The notes under the pieces are model-generated. The model was not told where the DNA came from and searched no databases. It saw only the letters and a program-made list of their open reading frames with translations. Positions 1 through 8,833 of a stretch of DNA of 64,000 nucleotides are shown here, piece by piece. The translations under genes and the position numbers were made by a program. The stretch is taken from contig NZ_BAABJW010000002.1 in the NCBI RefSeq assembly GCF_039543505.1, forward strand, positions 682,001-746,000. Reading direction: 5' to 3'. The stretch's first letter is position 1. Each line of letters begins with the position of its first letter. Source of the stretch: Litoribaculum gwangyangense (GTDB lineage Bacteria; Bacteroidota; Bacteroidia; Flavobacteriales; Flavobacteriaceae).

Positions 1-936
1 TCGCTCTCCATAGGGCGGATTAAATACCATATGTAATTTAGCATCGCCACCTTTTTGGGTTTTAAAAAAATCCTCATGTTTTACAGTAATAAAATCATCC
101 AATTGAGCGTTTTTAACATTTTCTTTCGCTTTGGCTACTGCACTAGGTGCCTTATCATAGCCTAAAATTTTATAATGAAAATCGCGGGTTTTTTTAAGCA
201 AAGATTCCTCTATTTTTTCAAACAGATCCACATCCCAATCTTGCCAACGTTCAAAAGCAAATTCTTTACGCATTAAGTTTGGCGGTATGTTGCAGGCTAT
301 CATTGCTGCTTCAATAAGCATGGTACCAGAACCACACATAGGATCCATAAAATCGCATTGTCCATCCCAATCCGAAAGCATGATTAATCCTGCTGCCAAT
401 ACCTCATTTATGGGAGCTATGTTGGTGGCCGTTTTATACCCGCGTTTGTGTAGAGAATCACCAGACGAATCAAGGGAAATGGTACATTGTCGCCTATCTA
501 TATGCACGTTTACTTTAATATCGGGGAATTTTAAATCTACATTAGGGCGTCGTCCTTCGGTATCACGAAACTTATCTACGATGGCATCTTTAGTTTTTTG
601 GGCAATAAATAAGGAGTGTGAAAACAAATCTGAGTGAATCGTAGCGTCAACTGATAAAGTTCCTGTGGATTTTAGATATTGGCTCCAATCCATAGCATAA
701 ATTTTATTGTAGAGGTCCTTTTCGTTATTTACAGTAAACGAATGAATGGGTTTTAGAATTTTAATGGCGGTACGCAAGGCTAAATTAGCTTTGTACATAA
801 ATCCCTTATCACCCACAAAGGAAACGTTTCGAATGCCCTTTTTTACATCCTGAGCGCCTAAATTGGTTAGCTCTGTTGCCAATAAATCTTCAAAGCCAAA
901 AAGGGTTTTGGCGACCATATTAAAATTTTCTTCCAT
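1..936 (-). CDS. THUMP-domain class I rRNA N2-guanine methyltransferase (RlmL/Trm14-like), 3' end cut by window
   Basis: SAM-dependent RNA methyltransferase of the RlmL type, which modifies a guanine of 23S rRNA in the cytoplasm. The 312 visible residues begin MEENFNMVAKTLFGFEDLLA, followed by a THUMP RNA-binding region (about residues 40-150). The SAM-binding motif MDPMCGSGTMLIEAA lies near residues 196-210, and the catalytic NPPYGE motif is reached at the very edge of the window. The start ATG (complement of 934-936) is the natural one; the C-terminus of the methyltransferase domain lies outside. The gene is divergent from the methyltransferase at 1134. Function follows from the family; the exact target guanine is not shown by sequence. 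Confidence 0.88.
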   Translation of the reverse strand, partial: MEENFNMVAKTLFGFEDLLATELTNLGAQDVKKGIRNVSFVGDKGFMYKANLALRTAIKILKPIHSFTVNNEKDLYNKIYAMDWSQYLKSTGTLSVDATIHSDLFSHSLFIAQKTKDAIVDKFRDTEGRRPNVDLKFPDIKVNVHIDRRQCTISLDSSGDSLHKRGYKTATNIAPINEVLAAGLIMLSDWDGQCDFMDPMCGSGTMLIEAAMIACNIPPNLMRKEFAFERWQDWDVDLFEKIEESLLKKTRDFHYKILGYDKAPSAVAKAKENVKNAQLDDFITVKHEDFFKTQKGGDAKLHMVFNPPYGER

Positions 937-1133
937 GGTTGTTATAAAATACCTTACAAAAATAACGTAATTTTACGGCAAACATAAAGATTATTGATCA
1001 TTAAGGGTTAAGGATTACAGTGGTATTCTTTTTTGTGTTCTCAATAGGAAAAAAAATAACAAAAAGTCCGATCCCTTTTTCAGGGTAACCCACATTAAAC
1101 AAGAAAAGGCTTCCTGTAATTGCGGAATAATTT

Positions 1134-1865
1134 ATGACAAAACAAACTACTAAATGGTTTACATCTTGGTTCGATACGCCATTTTACCATATTTTATATA
1201 AGGATAGAAATACTGCTGAAGCGCAAGCTTTTATGGATACGCTTACCGATTATTTAAACATTCCCGAAGGTGGAACCATTTTGGATTTAGCTTGTGGTAA
1301 AGGCCGACATGCACGGTATTTAAATAAAATTGGTTACGACGTTACGGGGGCCGATTTGAGTGAAAATAGTATTGCCTTTGCAAAACAGTTTGAAAACCAC
1401 CGATTGCATTTTGTGGTGCATGATATGTGTAAACCGTTCGCAAAACAGTTTGATGCGGTATTTAATTTGTTTACCAGTTTTGGATATTTTGAACATGATG
1501 AGGATAACTTAAATACCATTAAATCCATTAAAACCAATTTAAATGAAAAAGGTTTAGCTGTTATCGATTTCATGAATAGTGAGCAAGTAATTGCTAATAT
1601 TGTATCTGAGGAAGTAAAAATGATAGATGATATTGAGTTTTATTTAAAACGCTTTGTGGATGATGGGTATATTATAAAAGATATTAAATTTACCGTTGAT
1701 GGTGAAGATTATCATTTTCAGGAACGTGTAAGAGCGTTTATGTTGAGTGATTTTGAAGCGCTTTTTGAAGAAGCTGGCGTTTATTTATTAGATGTTTTTG
1801 GCGATTATAAACTACGAAAGTTTCATTCAAAAACATCGGAACGTTTAATCATGATATTTAAATAG
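1134..1865 (+). CDS. Class I SAM-dependent methyltransferase, unknown substrate
   Basis: A 243-residue Rossmann-fold methyltransferase. SAM-binding motif I is visible as ILDLACGKGRHARYL (about residues 49-63) and is followed by the acidic motif GADLS. Family members with this short form act on small molecules or proteins, and nothing here fixes the substrate. No signal peptide, so cytoplasmic. It stands between the divergent RlmL-like gene and the downstream ZIP transporter (51 nt to the chosen ATG), with which it may be cotranscribed. Confidence 0.82.
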   Translation: MTKQTTKWFTSWFDTPFYHILYKDRNTAEAQAFMDTLTDYLNIPEGGTILDLACGKGRHARYLNKIGYDVTGADLSENSIAFAKQFENHRLHFVVHDMCKPFAKQFDAVFNLFTSFGYFEHDEDNLNTIKSIKTNLNEKGLAVIDFMNSEQVIANIVSEEVKMIDDIEFYLKRFVDDGYIIKDIKFTVDGEDYHFQERVRAFMLSDFEALFEEAGVYLLDVFGDYKLRKFHSKTSERLIMIFK

Positions 1866-1916
1866 GTTCAACAACTGGCTTTTAATCAAGCCCACGATAG
1901 TGTGATAATTTTTAAA

Positions 1917-2591
1917 ATGAATAAATTTTTACTACCAATTTTAGCAGTTGTTTTAGGGGTTGTTTTAGCGTTTTTTACAAAAAAACAAAAATCTTGGAAC
2001 ACCAAGCTCCTACTCTCCTTTAGTGGTGCTTTTTTATTGGCATTAACACTTTTTGAACTTTTACCTGAAGTTTATGAGCATTTAGAAACCAAAGTTACCG
2101 GACTGTTTATCATGGTAGGTATTTTGTTACAAATTGTTTTGGAACTTTTCTCCAAGGGTGCCGAACATGGACATATCCATATCCACAAACACGAAACTGC
2201 TTTTCCTTGGTTATTGTTTATTAGTTTATGCATCCACAGCTTTCTGGAAGGGTTTTCCATTCATGATCACAACGATATGGTTTACGGGGTATTGGTGCAT
2301 AAAATTCCTATTGCAACCTTAATAAGTGTATTTTTGTTCCAATCTAGCTTTAGCAAATGGCAAATTGGGGTGTTTTTGACAGTTTTCGCCTGTATGACAC
2401 CTTTAGGGACGTTTATTTCCAATAATTCTGAAGTGGTCACCAATTATATCAATATTATTAATGCCATCGTTATTGGAATCTTTTTCCATATTTCAACCAC
2501 TATATTATTCGAAAGTGGTGAAGGACATAAGTTTAACTTATCCAAATTCATTACCATAATTTTAGGGGTGGTGGTAGCTTATATGATTTAA
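1917..2591 (+). CDS. ZIP-family divalent metal transporter
   Basis: Inner-membrane metal (probably zinc) importer of the ZIP family, about 224 residues with seven to eight hydrophobic segments. The hallmark helix IV motif HSFLEGF and the helix V motif VHKIP supply the histidine and glutamate metal ligands. A histidine-rich stretch (HGHIHIHKHE) sits in the loop before helix IV, typical of ZIP proteins. An in-frame GTG lies 15 nt upstream, but the ATG at 1917 gives the normal N-terminus MNKFLLP, so I prefer it. Confidence 0.85.
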   Translation: MNKFLLPILAVVLGVVLAFFTKKQKSWNTKLLLSFSGAFLLALTLFELLPEVYEHLETKVTGLFIMVGILLQIVLELFSKGAEHGHIHIHKHETAFPWLLFISLCIHSFLEGFSIHDHNDMVYGVLVHKIPIATLISVFLFQSSFSKWQIGVFLTVFACMTPLGTFISNNSEVVTNYINIINAIVIGIFFHISTTILFESGEGHKFNLSKFITIILGVVVAYMI

Positions 2592-2675
2592 AATGAGAAA
2601 GAACAAAAAATAAGTTAGAATTGTTACTAAATACTTATATCGCCTCTTATGGTAGCCTTTTCTCTAAAGTAGTTT

Positions 2676-3104
2676 ATGTTTAGCAAAGAAGAATCACGCA
2701 TATTACGACAAGAATTTTGGACGAGTTTTGGAAAATCGTTTACTCGAAAATGGATTTTGTACAATACCAAGTTGAAAGGCTTTAGTTTTAAATTTCATTT
2801 TGATACCAAAATCGCTTTGGTAGCATTAGACATTGAAGATGATCTTGAAAATCGTATAAAATTTTGGGGGAAATTAATAGCTCTAAAATCTATTTTATTG
2901 GATGATTATTTACCTGAGGCCATTTTTGAGGAAGAATATATTTTGGACAACGATAAAGAAATCTCCCGTATTTATGTGCCTTTAGAACAAAAAGTCTCCA
3001 TTCATGATAAGAACACTTGGCGAGAGGTGATGGAATTTTTTAATGAGAAGATGAGTTTGTTTGAGGCTTTTTTTGAGGAATATAGAGAGGTTATTGAGGA
3101 TTAA
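2676..3104 (+). CDS. DUF4268 domain protein
   Basis: A 142-residue cytoplasmic protein matching the DUF4268 family in Bacteroidota, rich in aromatic and charged residues (for example RQEFWTSFGKSF near the N-terminus and a DLENRIKFWGKL segment). No catalytic motif can be assigned. DUF4268 domains resemble nuclease-associated modules elsewhere, but this stand-alone form has no known role. Its stop overlaps the stop of the convergent GNAT gene by 4 nt, so the two genes share their 3' ends. Confidence 0.75.
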   Translation: MFSKEESRILRQEFWTSFGKSFTRKWILYNTKLKGFSFKFHFDTKIALVALDIEDDLENRIKFWGKLIALKSILLDDYLPEAIFEEEYILDNDKEISRIYVPLEQKVSIHDKNTWREVMEFFNEKMSLFEAFFEEYREVIED

Positions 3105-3595
3105 TCCAACTGCTTAATCATCAAATAATCGTCCATAATAAATCCACAACCAATATCTGTAACCACCGATTCTGAATTAACAAATCCCATTTTTTTGTAG
3201 GCTGAAATCGAGTTAGCATTGTATTTATTTACATGCAATTTAATGCTTTTTTTGCCTTGTTCTTTGGCCATCGATTCAGCAAACAGCATTGTCTTTTTAG
3301 CAATTTTATTACCTCTATATTCACTTAAAACATAGAGCTTACTTACATATAGATAATCGGGTTTTATTTCTATCGCAAAGTAACCCGCAGGGGTATTTTG
3401 ATAGTTCATGTAATAAAACAAGGTGCCCTGGTGTGCCTTTTGGGTAATAGCTTTCACAGAATTATACTTTTCGAGCATGTATTCAATTTGTTCTAAACTG
3501 ATGATGGAAATATAATGTTCGCGCCAAATGATATCAGCCAATCGCTCTATCATTAAATAGTCTTTTTGGTTTTTCGCTGGGATTATGTCAATCAT
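3101..3595 (-). CDS. GNAT-family N-acetyltransferase
   Basis: A 164-residue acetyltransferase of the GCN5-related fold. The acetyl-CoA pyrophosphate-binding loop is seen as EYRGNKIAKKTM (motif A), followed by the conserved NANSISAYKKMGF region (motif B). Residues upstream form the expected beta-strand scaffold (LYVSKLYVL). The acceptor is unknown. The start lies 1 nt from the stop of the upstream trhA-like gene, so both probably belong to one minus-strand operon with the DUF4294 gene (4910 to 3101). Confidence 0.83.
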   Translation of the reverse strand: MIDIIPAKNQKDYLMIERLADIIWREHYISIISLEQIEYMLEKYNSVKAITQKAHQGTLFYYMNYQNTPAGYFAIEIKPDYLYVSKLYVLSEYRGNKIAKKTMLFAESMAKEQGKKSIKLHVNKYNANSISAYKKMGFVNSESVVTDIGCGFIMDDYLMIKQLD

Positions 3596-3596
3596 A

Positions 3597-4223
3597 TTAA
3601 ATCACGTAAAAGAAAATCATAAAAAAGTGAAAAACGGCCCCAGCTAGAACAAACAAATGCCAAATAACGTGGTTAAAAGGTATTTTTTGAATGACGTAAA
3701 ATATGATACCTACCGTGTATGCCAAACCTCCTGAAAACAGCAACAAAACACCATAATTACCCATAGCACCCGATAAATATGAAAAATCGAAAACAATGAG
3801 CCAACCCATTATTAAATATAATAATGTAGAAAATATTTCAAACTTACCTGTAAAAAACAGTTTTAAAATCACCCCAAAAGCAGCTATTGCCCATACCGCC
3901 CAAAAGAGTGGCCAACCCAAACTTTGCTCTAACGCAATTAAACATACCGGGGTATAAGTACCAGCTATTAATAAATAAATACTAATATGATCTACAATCC
4001 TAAAATAATGCTTTCGCCTCTCGCCTTCTACAGCATGATATAACGTAGAGGCACTAAATAAAATGATGATAGAAATACCATAAACAATCACACTAAATAA
4101 ACTCCAATCAGTTTTGTTTTCATTGTGGATAATGAGGAGTACCAATGCAACGATACCAAACAGAGCTCCTATGCCGTGCGATAAGGCGTTTAGTTTTTCT
4201 TCAAAAGGAGTTTGATTACGCAT
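3597..4223 (-). CDS. trhA: Hemolysin III / TrhA (PAQR-family) seven-helix membrane protein
   Basis: A 208-residue integral inner-membrane protein with seven predicted helices. It begins with the family signature EEKLNALSHGIGALFG, has SASTLYHAVEG in helix 2-3 and HVIWHLFVLAGAVFHFF at the C-terminus. The conserved serine, histidines and aspartate (RIVDHISIYLL) form the presumed metal site of PAQR receptors. The bacterial members were named hemolysin III; a role in membrane energetics or lipid homeostasis is more likely than toxicity. It lies 3 nt downstream of the DUF4294 gene, suggesting co-translation. Confidence 0.88.
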   Translation of the reverse strand: MRNQTPFEEKLNALSHGIGALFGIVALVLLIIHNENKTDWSLFSVIVYGISIIILFSASTLYHAVEGERRKHYFRIVDHISIYLLIAGTYTPVCLIALEQSLGWPLFWAVWAIAAFGVILKLFFTGKFEIFSTLLYLIMGWLIVFDFSYLSGAMGNYGVLLLFSGGLAYTVGIIFYVIQKIPFNHVIWHLFVLAGAVFHFFMIFFYVI

Positions 4224-4226
4224 GGA

Positions 4227-4910
4227 TTAATCTTTCTTTGGTTCTTCAGAATGCAACCATTTATTAGTTAGTTCAAAAAAATCAAATTTTAAGGCTGATT
4301 CCTGCCTTTCCAAAACCCCACTTTGGAAGTTTCTCTGTAAAATATCTTCAATTAAATAATCTTCCTTGTCATTCCATGGGTCAAATTCCCGTTTCAAAGA
4401 AATATCGAACATACTTGCTGTGGTATTGTACCAAAAAGCACGCCATCCACTTCGAAGTTCTTTAATCAAGTCAAATGCAGTAGTACCCGTTTGGCGATGA
4501 ATCAACTTAACCAAAATCTGTCCTTCGGTTCTTGTGAGTTTCTTCAATTCATCCGAAAACTCCCCTTCTATATATTTTTGCACCCTTCTGGTGTACTTTT
4601 TTTTATCGCGGTTTCTTTTTAAAGTGGCCATCCTCGCATTCATAGAATCCAATCGTTGGGATGCCAATTTAGCGTATGGATATACTTTAAGCGTTTTTCT
4701 TCTTAGAATTAAATACCTAATCCTGTCATCCCTACTATCAAACTTTAGCTTGTGCAAAAGCATGACCTCATCCAAATTTATGGTAGTGCGAGGAACCGAA
4801 TCACCTTCAATAATTAAATACTCCACAGCTATAGTATCTTGTTCAACCTTATTCACTTGAGCATCTAAAAAAAAAGGGAATAGTAAGAAAATATATTTTA
4901 AAAAGTTCAT
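4227..4910 (-). CDS. Exported DUF4294 protein
   Basis: A 227-residue protein with a Sec-type leader (MNFLKYIFLLFPFFLDAQ) predicted to place it in the periplasm or outer membrane. The mature part matches DUF4294, a family largely confined to Bacteroidota, with a basic, helix-forming centre (RRKTLKVYPYAKLASQRLD and a lysine- and arginine-rich segment). Function unknown. It heads the minus-strand group DUF4294, trhA-like and GNAT, separated by 3 and 1 nt. Confidence 0.8.
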   Translation of the reverse strand: MNFLKYIFLLFPFFLDAQVNKVEQDTIAVEYLIIEGDSVPRTTINLDEVMLLHKLKFDSRDDRIRYLILRRKTLKVYPYAKLASQRLDSMNARMATLKRNRDKKKYTRRVQKYIEGEFSDELKKLTRTEGQILVKLIHRQTGTTAFDLIKELRSGWRAFWYNTTASMFDISLKREFDPWNDKEDYLIEDILQRNFQSGVLERQESALKFDFFELTNKWLHSEEPKKD

Positions 4911-5013
4911 CGAAAAAATACTGGAGCTTTTAACACATCAAAATTACTAATTTACATATTCATTAACCTTAAATTCTTATTAATATTATTATTTTAGTGC
5001 AAAACTTTTACAA

Positions 5014-6102
5014 ATGGTAGACAAAAGCATTCTTAACAAAAAGTCGATGGACTTTTTAGAAAAATATTTAAACAATGCAGCCCCAACAGGCTATGAATGG
5101 ACAGGACAAAAACTGTGGATGGATTACCTAAAACCTTATGTTGACGAATTTATAACGGATACCTACGGAACAGCTGTAGGCGTTATAAACCCCAAAGCTA
5201 AATATAAGGTAGTTATTGAAGGACATGCCGATGAAATTTCATGGTATGTTAATTATATATCAGATGAAGGCTTGATTTATGTGATTCGAAATGGTGGCAG
5301 CGACCACCAAATCGCACCTAGTAAAATTGTAAATATTCACACAAAAAAGGGCATTGTTAAAGGCGTTTTTGGATGGCCAGCAATCCACACTCGAGATAAA
5401 TCGAAGGAAGAACCTCCAAAACCAGAAAATATTACCATAGATATTGGTGCAAAAGATAAAAAAGAAGTCGAAAAAATGGGGGTTTTTGTAGGATGTGTAA
5501 TCACATACCCAGATGAATTCCATATTCTAAACGGTGATAAATTTGTGTGTCGCGCACTGGATAACAGAATGGGAGGATTTATGATTGCCGAAGTAGCACG
5601 TTTATTGAAAGAAAACAAAAAGACATTACCTTTTGGTTTGTATATTACCAATTCTGTCCAGGAGGAAATTGGTTTACGTGGTGCTGAAATGATTACACAA
5701 ACCATAAAACCCAATGTGGCCATCGTTACAGATGTAACACACGACACCACAACACCCATGATAGACAGAAAAAAAGAAGGACATTTAGAAATTGGTTTAG
5801 GACCAGTAATAGCTTATGCTCCAGCAGTACAACAAAAGCTTCGTGATTTGATTACGGATACCGCAGAAGCCAAAAAAATTCCATTTCAGAGATCTGCTCT
5901 ATCCAGAGCCACAGGAACCGATACGGATGCTTTCGCATATAGTAATGGGGGCGTTGCATCAGCATTAATTTCACTTCCACTTCGTTATATGCATACTACT
6001 GTAGAAATGGTGCACAAAAGCGATGTTGAAAATGTGATAAAACTGATTTACGAAACATTATTAAATATCAAGTACGGTGAAACGTTTAGTTATTTTAAAT
6101 AA
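5014..6102 (+). CDS. M42-family metallo-aminopeptidase
   Basis: A 362-residue zinc (or cobalt) aminopeptidase of the M42/tetrahedral family, cytoplasmic. Metal and catalytic residues are visible: EGHADEISW (His and Asp), CRALDNRMGG (bridging Asp), SVQEEIGLRGA (catalytic Glu pair), VTDVTHD and the final MHTTVEMVHKSD (His). Length is normal. Members digest oligopeptides to free amino acids. A strong hairpin follows the stop at once (6108-6132), so the transcript probably ends here. Confidence 0.92.
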   Translation: MVDKSILNKKSMDFLEKYLNNAAPTGYEWTGQKLWMDYLKPYVDEFITDTYGTAVGVINPKAKYKVVIEGHADEISWYVNYISDEGLIYVIRNGGSDHQIAPSKIVNIHTKKGIVKGVFGWPAIHTRDKSKEEPPKPENITIDIGAKDKKEVEKMGVFVGCVITYPDEFHILNGDKFVCRALDNRMGGFMIAEVARLLKENKKTLPFGLYITNSVQEEIGLRGAEMITQTIKPNVAIVTDVTHDTTTPMIDRKKEGHLEIGLGPVIAYAPAVQQKLRDLITDTAEAKKIPFQRSALSRATGTDTDAFAYSNGGVASALISLPLRYMHTTVEMVHKSDVENVIKLIYETLLNIKYGETFSYFK

Positions 6103-6107
6103 AACTC

Positions 6108-6132
6108 AAGCCTCTTAATCGAGGCTTTTTTA
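6108..6132 (+). terminator. Rho-independent terminator after M42 peptidase
   Basis: A 7-bp stem, AAGCCTC (6108-6114) with GAGGCTT (6121-6127), a 6-nt loop and a following T-run. It ends 2 nt before the ATG of the NUDIX gene, so that gene either needs a promoter inside the peptidase gene or relies on read-through. Confidence 0.75.
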
Positions 6133-6134
6133 TT

Positions 6135-6689
6135 ATGGAAGAATATATAGACATTGTTGATAAATCAGGCAAAAGTTTAGGTTTTTCAAAACCTAAAAGT
6201 GAGGTTCATAAAAATGGGTATTACCACCATACGGCGCATGTTTGGTTTTACTCTAAAAATGATGAGATTTTATTATCGCAACGTTCAGCCAAAAAAAACA
6301 TCTGCCCTTTGATGTGGGATGTATCGGTTGCAGGTCATATTGATGCTGGAGAAACCCCAGAAGCAGCAGTTATAAGAGAAACTTTGGAGGAAATAGGTTT
6401 AAGGATTTTGGAAGAAGATTTAAATAAAATAGGAGTTTTCGAATGTTTTCAATCGTATGAAACCGGACTAAAAGATTACGAATTCCATAACACTTATATA
6501 GCCTTACTCAAAGTTCCTATTTCAGAATTAACACCTCAAGAAGAAGAAGTTGAAGCCTTGAAATTGGTGTCTTTTAAAGAATTCCAAAAATTAATACAGA
6601 CTATTGGTCATAATGGCAATCACTTTGTGCCATCAAATAAATCATATTATTCAATAGTTCTAGACTCGATAAAAAGAATATCCAAATAA
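6135..6689 (+). CDS. NUDIX hydrolase (isopentenyl-diphosphate isomerase-like)
   Basis: A 184-residue NUDIX enzyme. The complete Nudix box begins GHIDAGE, continues through REtLEE and ends IG (about residues 74-94), which binds Mg2+ and cleaves nucleoside or other diphosphates linked to X. The N-terminus (EEYIDIVDKSGKSLGFSKPK) and the HHTAHVWFYS segment are like YfcD and IPP-isomerase-related NUDIX proteins. The substrate cannot be set from sequence. The ATG lies within a few bases of the upstream terminator, so the leader is very short or transcription starts further upstream. Confidence 0.87.
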   Translation: MEEYIDIVDKSGKSLGFSKPKSEVHKNGYYHHTAHVWFYSKNDEILLSQRSAKKNICPLMWDVSVAGHIDAGETPEAAVIRETLEEIGLRILEEDLNKIGVFECFQSYETGLKDYEFHNTYIALLKVPISELTPQEEEVEALKLVSFKEFQKLIQTIGHNGNHFVPSNKSYYSIVLDSIKRISK

Positions 6690-6838
6690 GTACTGTTCAT
6701 TTTTAAGTTGCTTCATTTCAATCTATGATTAATAAATTAATTTAGAGATATCTTCCAATGTAATTATTCAGCTTAATTTTTAAGCAAGTTTCGCTCATAA
6801 TAATTCTTATATTTACTATCCAATAATCCATAATTGCA

Positions 6839-7321
6839 ATGAGTAAAATTTTTAAAACCAAGGTAAATAACACGTTAGAATTTGATATACTTGAAAATGA
6901 TGTTTTTAATTTAGATATCTTACAAACTTCTGATTCAACATTTCATGTTCTCGAGGAAAACAAACCCTATAAAACAGAAATAACCAAATCTAATTTCAAT
7001 AATAAATCATATGAAGTAAAAGTTAACAATAATAACTATAACATAAACATTTATAATGATTTAGACTTATTGATAAAAGACATGGGGTTTGGCATTGGTA
7101 GTACAAAACATATTGATACAATTAAAGCTCCTATGCCTGGTTTAATTTTAGAAATTAATGTAAAAGTTGGACAAGAAGTAAAAGAAAATGACCCCCTTAT
7201 AATTTTGGAGGCTATGAAGATGGAAAATATAATTACCTCACCAAGAGTTGGAATTATAAAATCAATTTCGGTAGTTAAAGGAGATGCCGTAGATAAAAAT
7301 CAGTTATTAATCACGTTTTAA
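6839..7321 (+). CDS. Biotin carboxyl carrier protein of acyl-CoA carboxylase
   Basis: A 160-residue carrier that is biotinylated on the lysine of EAMKMEN (K127) and moves carboxybiotin between the carboxylase and carboxyltransferase subunits. The C-terminal biotinyl domain (about 90-160) has the usual PMPG turn (IKAPMPGLILEI), while the first 85 residues form a divergent, asparagine-rich segment of unknown fold. It lies 4 nt ahead of the biotin carboxylase gene, so the two are translationally linked. In Bacteroidota this gene order usually encodes propionyl-CoA or a broad acyl-CoA carboxylase rather than the AccABCD acetyl-CoA enzyme. Confidence 0.9.
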   Translation: MSKIFKTKVNNTLEFDILENDVFNLDILQTSDSTFHVLEENKPYKTEITKSNFNNKSYEVKVNNNNYNINIYNDLDLLIKDMGFGIGSTKHIDTIKAPMPGLILEINVKVGQEVKENDPLIILEAMKMENIITSPRVGIIKSISVVKGDAVDKNQLLITF

Positions 7322-7325
7322 TGTT

Positions 7326-8765
7326 ATGAAAAAAATACTAGTTGCCAATCGTGGCGAAATAGCTATTAGAATAATGAAAACGGCTCAAAAAATGGGTATT
7401 AAAACCGTGGCTGTGTTTTCAACTGCCGATAGAAATGCACCACATGTTAAATTTGCTGACGAAGCGGTATGCATTGGTGAACCACCATCCAATAAATCCT
7501 ATTTAAAAGCCGATAAAATCATTGAAGTAGCAAAAAAACTGAATGTAGATGCTATACACCCAGGTTATGGTTTTTTAAGTGAAAATGCGTCTTTCGCGGA
7601 ATTGTGTGAAGAACAAAACATCATTTTTATTGGTCCTAAATCCAAAGCTATAAAAATTATGGGGAGTAAATTGGCAGCAAAAGAAGCCGTGAAAACATAC
7701 CATACCCCCATGGTTCCTGGTATTGATGAAGCTATAACAGATGTTGCCAAAGCGAAAACCATTGCTAAAAAAATTGGATTTCCTATTCTTATCAAAGCGT
7801 CTGCAGGAGGCGGTGGAAAAGGAATGCGCATTGTTGAAAAAGAAAGTGATTTGGAATCGCAAATGAATCGTGCTATTAGTGAAGCAACCTCCGCTTTTGG
7901 GGATGGTTCCGTATTTATAGAAAAATACGTAACCTCACCGCGCCATATTGAAATTCAGGTCATGGCAGATAGCCATGGTAATGTTTTGCATTTTTTTGAG
8001 CGGGAATGTAGTATTCAGCGCCGACATCAAAAAGTAGTCGAAGAAGCCCCGTCTTCAGTATTAACCCCAGAATTAAGGGCTAAAATGGGTGAAGCTGCTA
8101 TAAAAGTAGCCAAATCTTGTGATTACTTAGGGGCTGGAACGGTTGAATTTTTACTAGATGCCGACCACAATTTTTATTTCCTTGAAATGAATACCCGACT
8201 GCAAGTGGAGCATCCTGTTTCAGAATTAATTTCTGGAGTCGATTTGGTCGAGTTGCAAATTAAAGTAGCACGTGGTGAAAAACTCAACATCAAACAAGAG
8301 GATTTAAAAATTAATGGACATGCACTGGAATTGCGTGTATATGCCGAAGACCCTTTGAATGATTTTCTACCAAGTGTAGGACATTTGGATGTTTATAAAC
8401 TTCCTATTGGAAAAGGTATTCGTGTAGATAATGGTTTTGAAGAGGGTATGGATATTCCTATATATTACGACCCCATGCTGTCAAAATTAATTACATATGG
8501 AAAAACCCGTGAAGAAGCCATTCAGTTAATGATAAAAGCTATTGAAGATTATCATGTAGAAGGTGTTGAAACTACCTTACCTTTTGGGAAATATGTTTGC
8601 GAACATGAGGCTTTTAGGTCGGGTAATTTTGATACGCATTTCGTAAAAAAATATTATTCACCTGAAGCGTTGAGATCAGAAACAGAAAATGAAGCAAGAA
8701 TTGCTGCTCTAATAGCTGTAAAGCAATATTTAGCAGATAAAAAGTTGTTACGGTTACCTAACTAG
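7326..8765 (+). CDS. Biotin carboxylase subunit of acyl-CoA carboxylase
   Basis: A 479-residue ATP-grasp enzyme that carboxylates biotin with ATP and bicarbonate. It shows the N-terminal KKILVANRGEIAIRIM signature, the glycine-rich ATP loop KASAGGGGKGMRIV (about residues 158-171), the ERECSIQRRHQKVVEEAP segment and the active-site NTRLQVEHPV motif near residue 290. There is no fused biotinyl domain, since the carrier is the preceding gene. Middle gene of a three-gene operon with the carboxyltransferase 68 nt downstream. Confidence 0.95.
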   Translation: MKKILVANRGEIAIRIMKTAQKMGIKTVAVFSTADRNAPHVKFADEAVCIGEPPSNKSYLKADKIIEVAKKLNVDAIHPGYGFLSENASFAELCEEQNIIFIGPKSKAIKIMGSKLAAKEAVKTYHTPMVPGIDEAITDVAKAKTIAKKIGFPILIKASAGGGGKGMRIVEKESDLESQMNRAISEATSAFGDGSVFIEKYVTSPRHIEIQVMADSHGNVLHFFERECSIQRRHQKVVEEAPSSVLTPELRAKMGEAAIKVAKSCDYLGAGTVEFLLDADHNFYFLEMNTRLQVEHPVSELISGVDLVELQIKVARGEKLNIKQEDLKINGHALELRVYAEDPLNDFLPSVGHLDVYKLPIGKGIRVDNGFEEGMDIPIYYDPMLSKLITYGKTREEAIQLMIKAIEDYHVEGVETTLPFGKYVCEHEAFRSGNFDTHFVKKYYSPEALRSETENEARIAALIAVKQYLADKKLLRLPN

Positions 8766-8833
8766 TAATCTTTCCGAATCATAAAACCGATTTTATCGAA
8801 GTAAATGAAGGAATCCTAATTCACTATAAAAAC

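Noticed and set aside
287..637. 116-residue open frame on the plus strand
   Set aside because: It is antisense to the RlmL-like gene, which shows clear methyltransferase motifs; the plus-strand peptide has no family features.
6690..6838. Riboswitch or biotin-repressor site before the carboxylase operon
   Set aside because: The 149-nt gap is AT-rich with no convincing palindrome or conserved riboswitch core.
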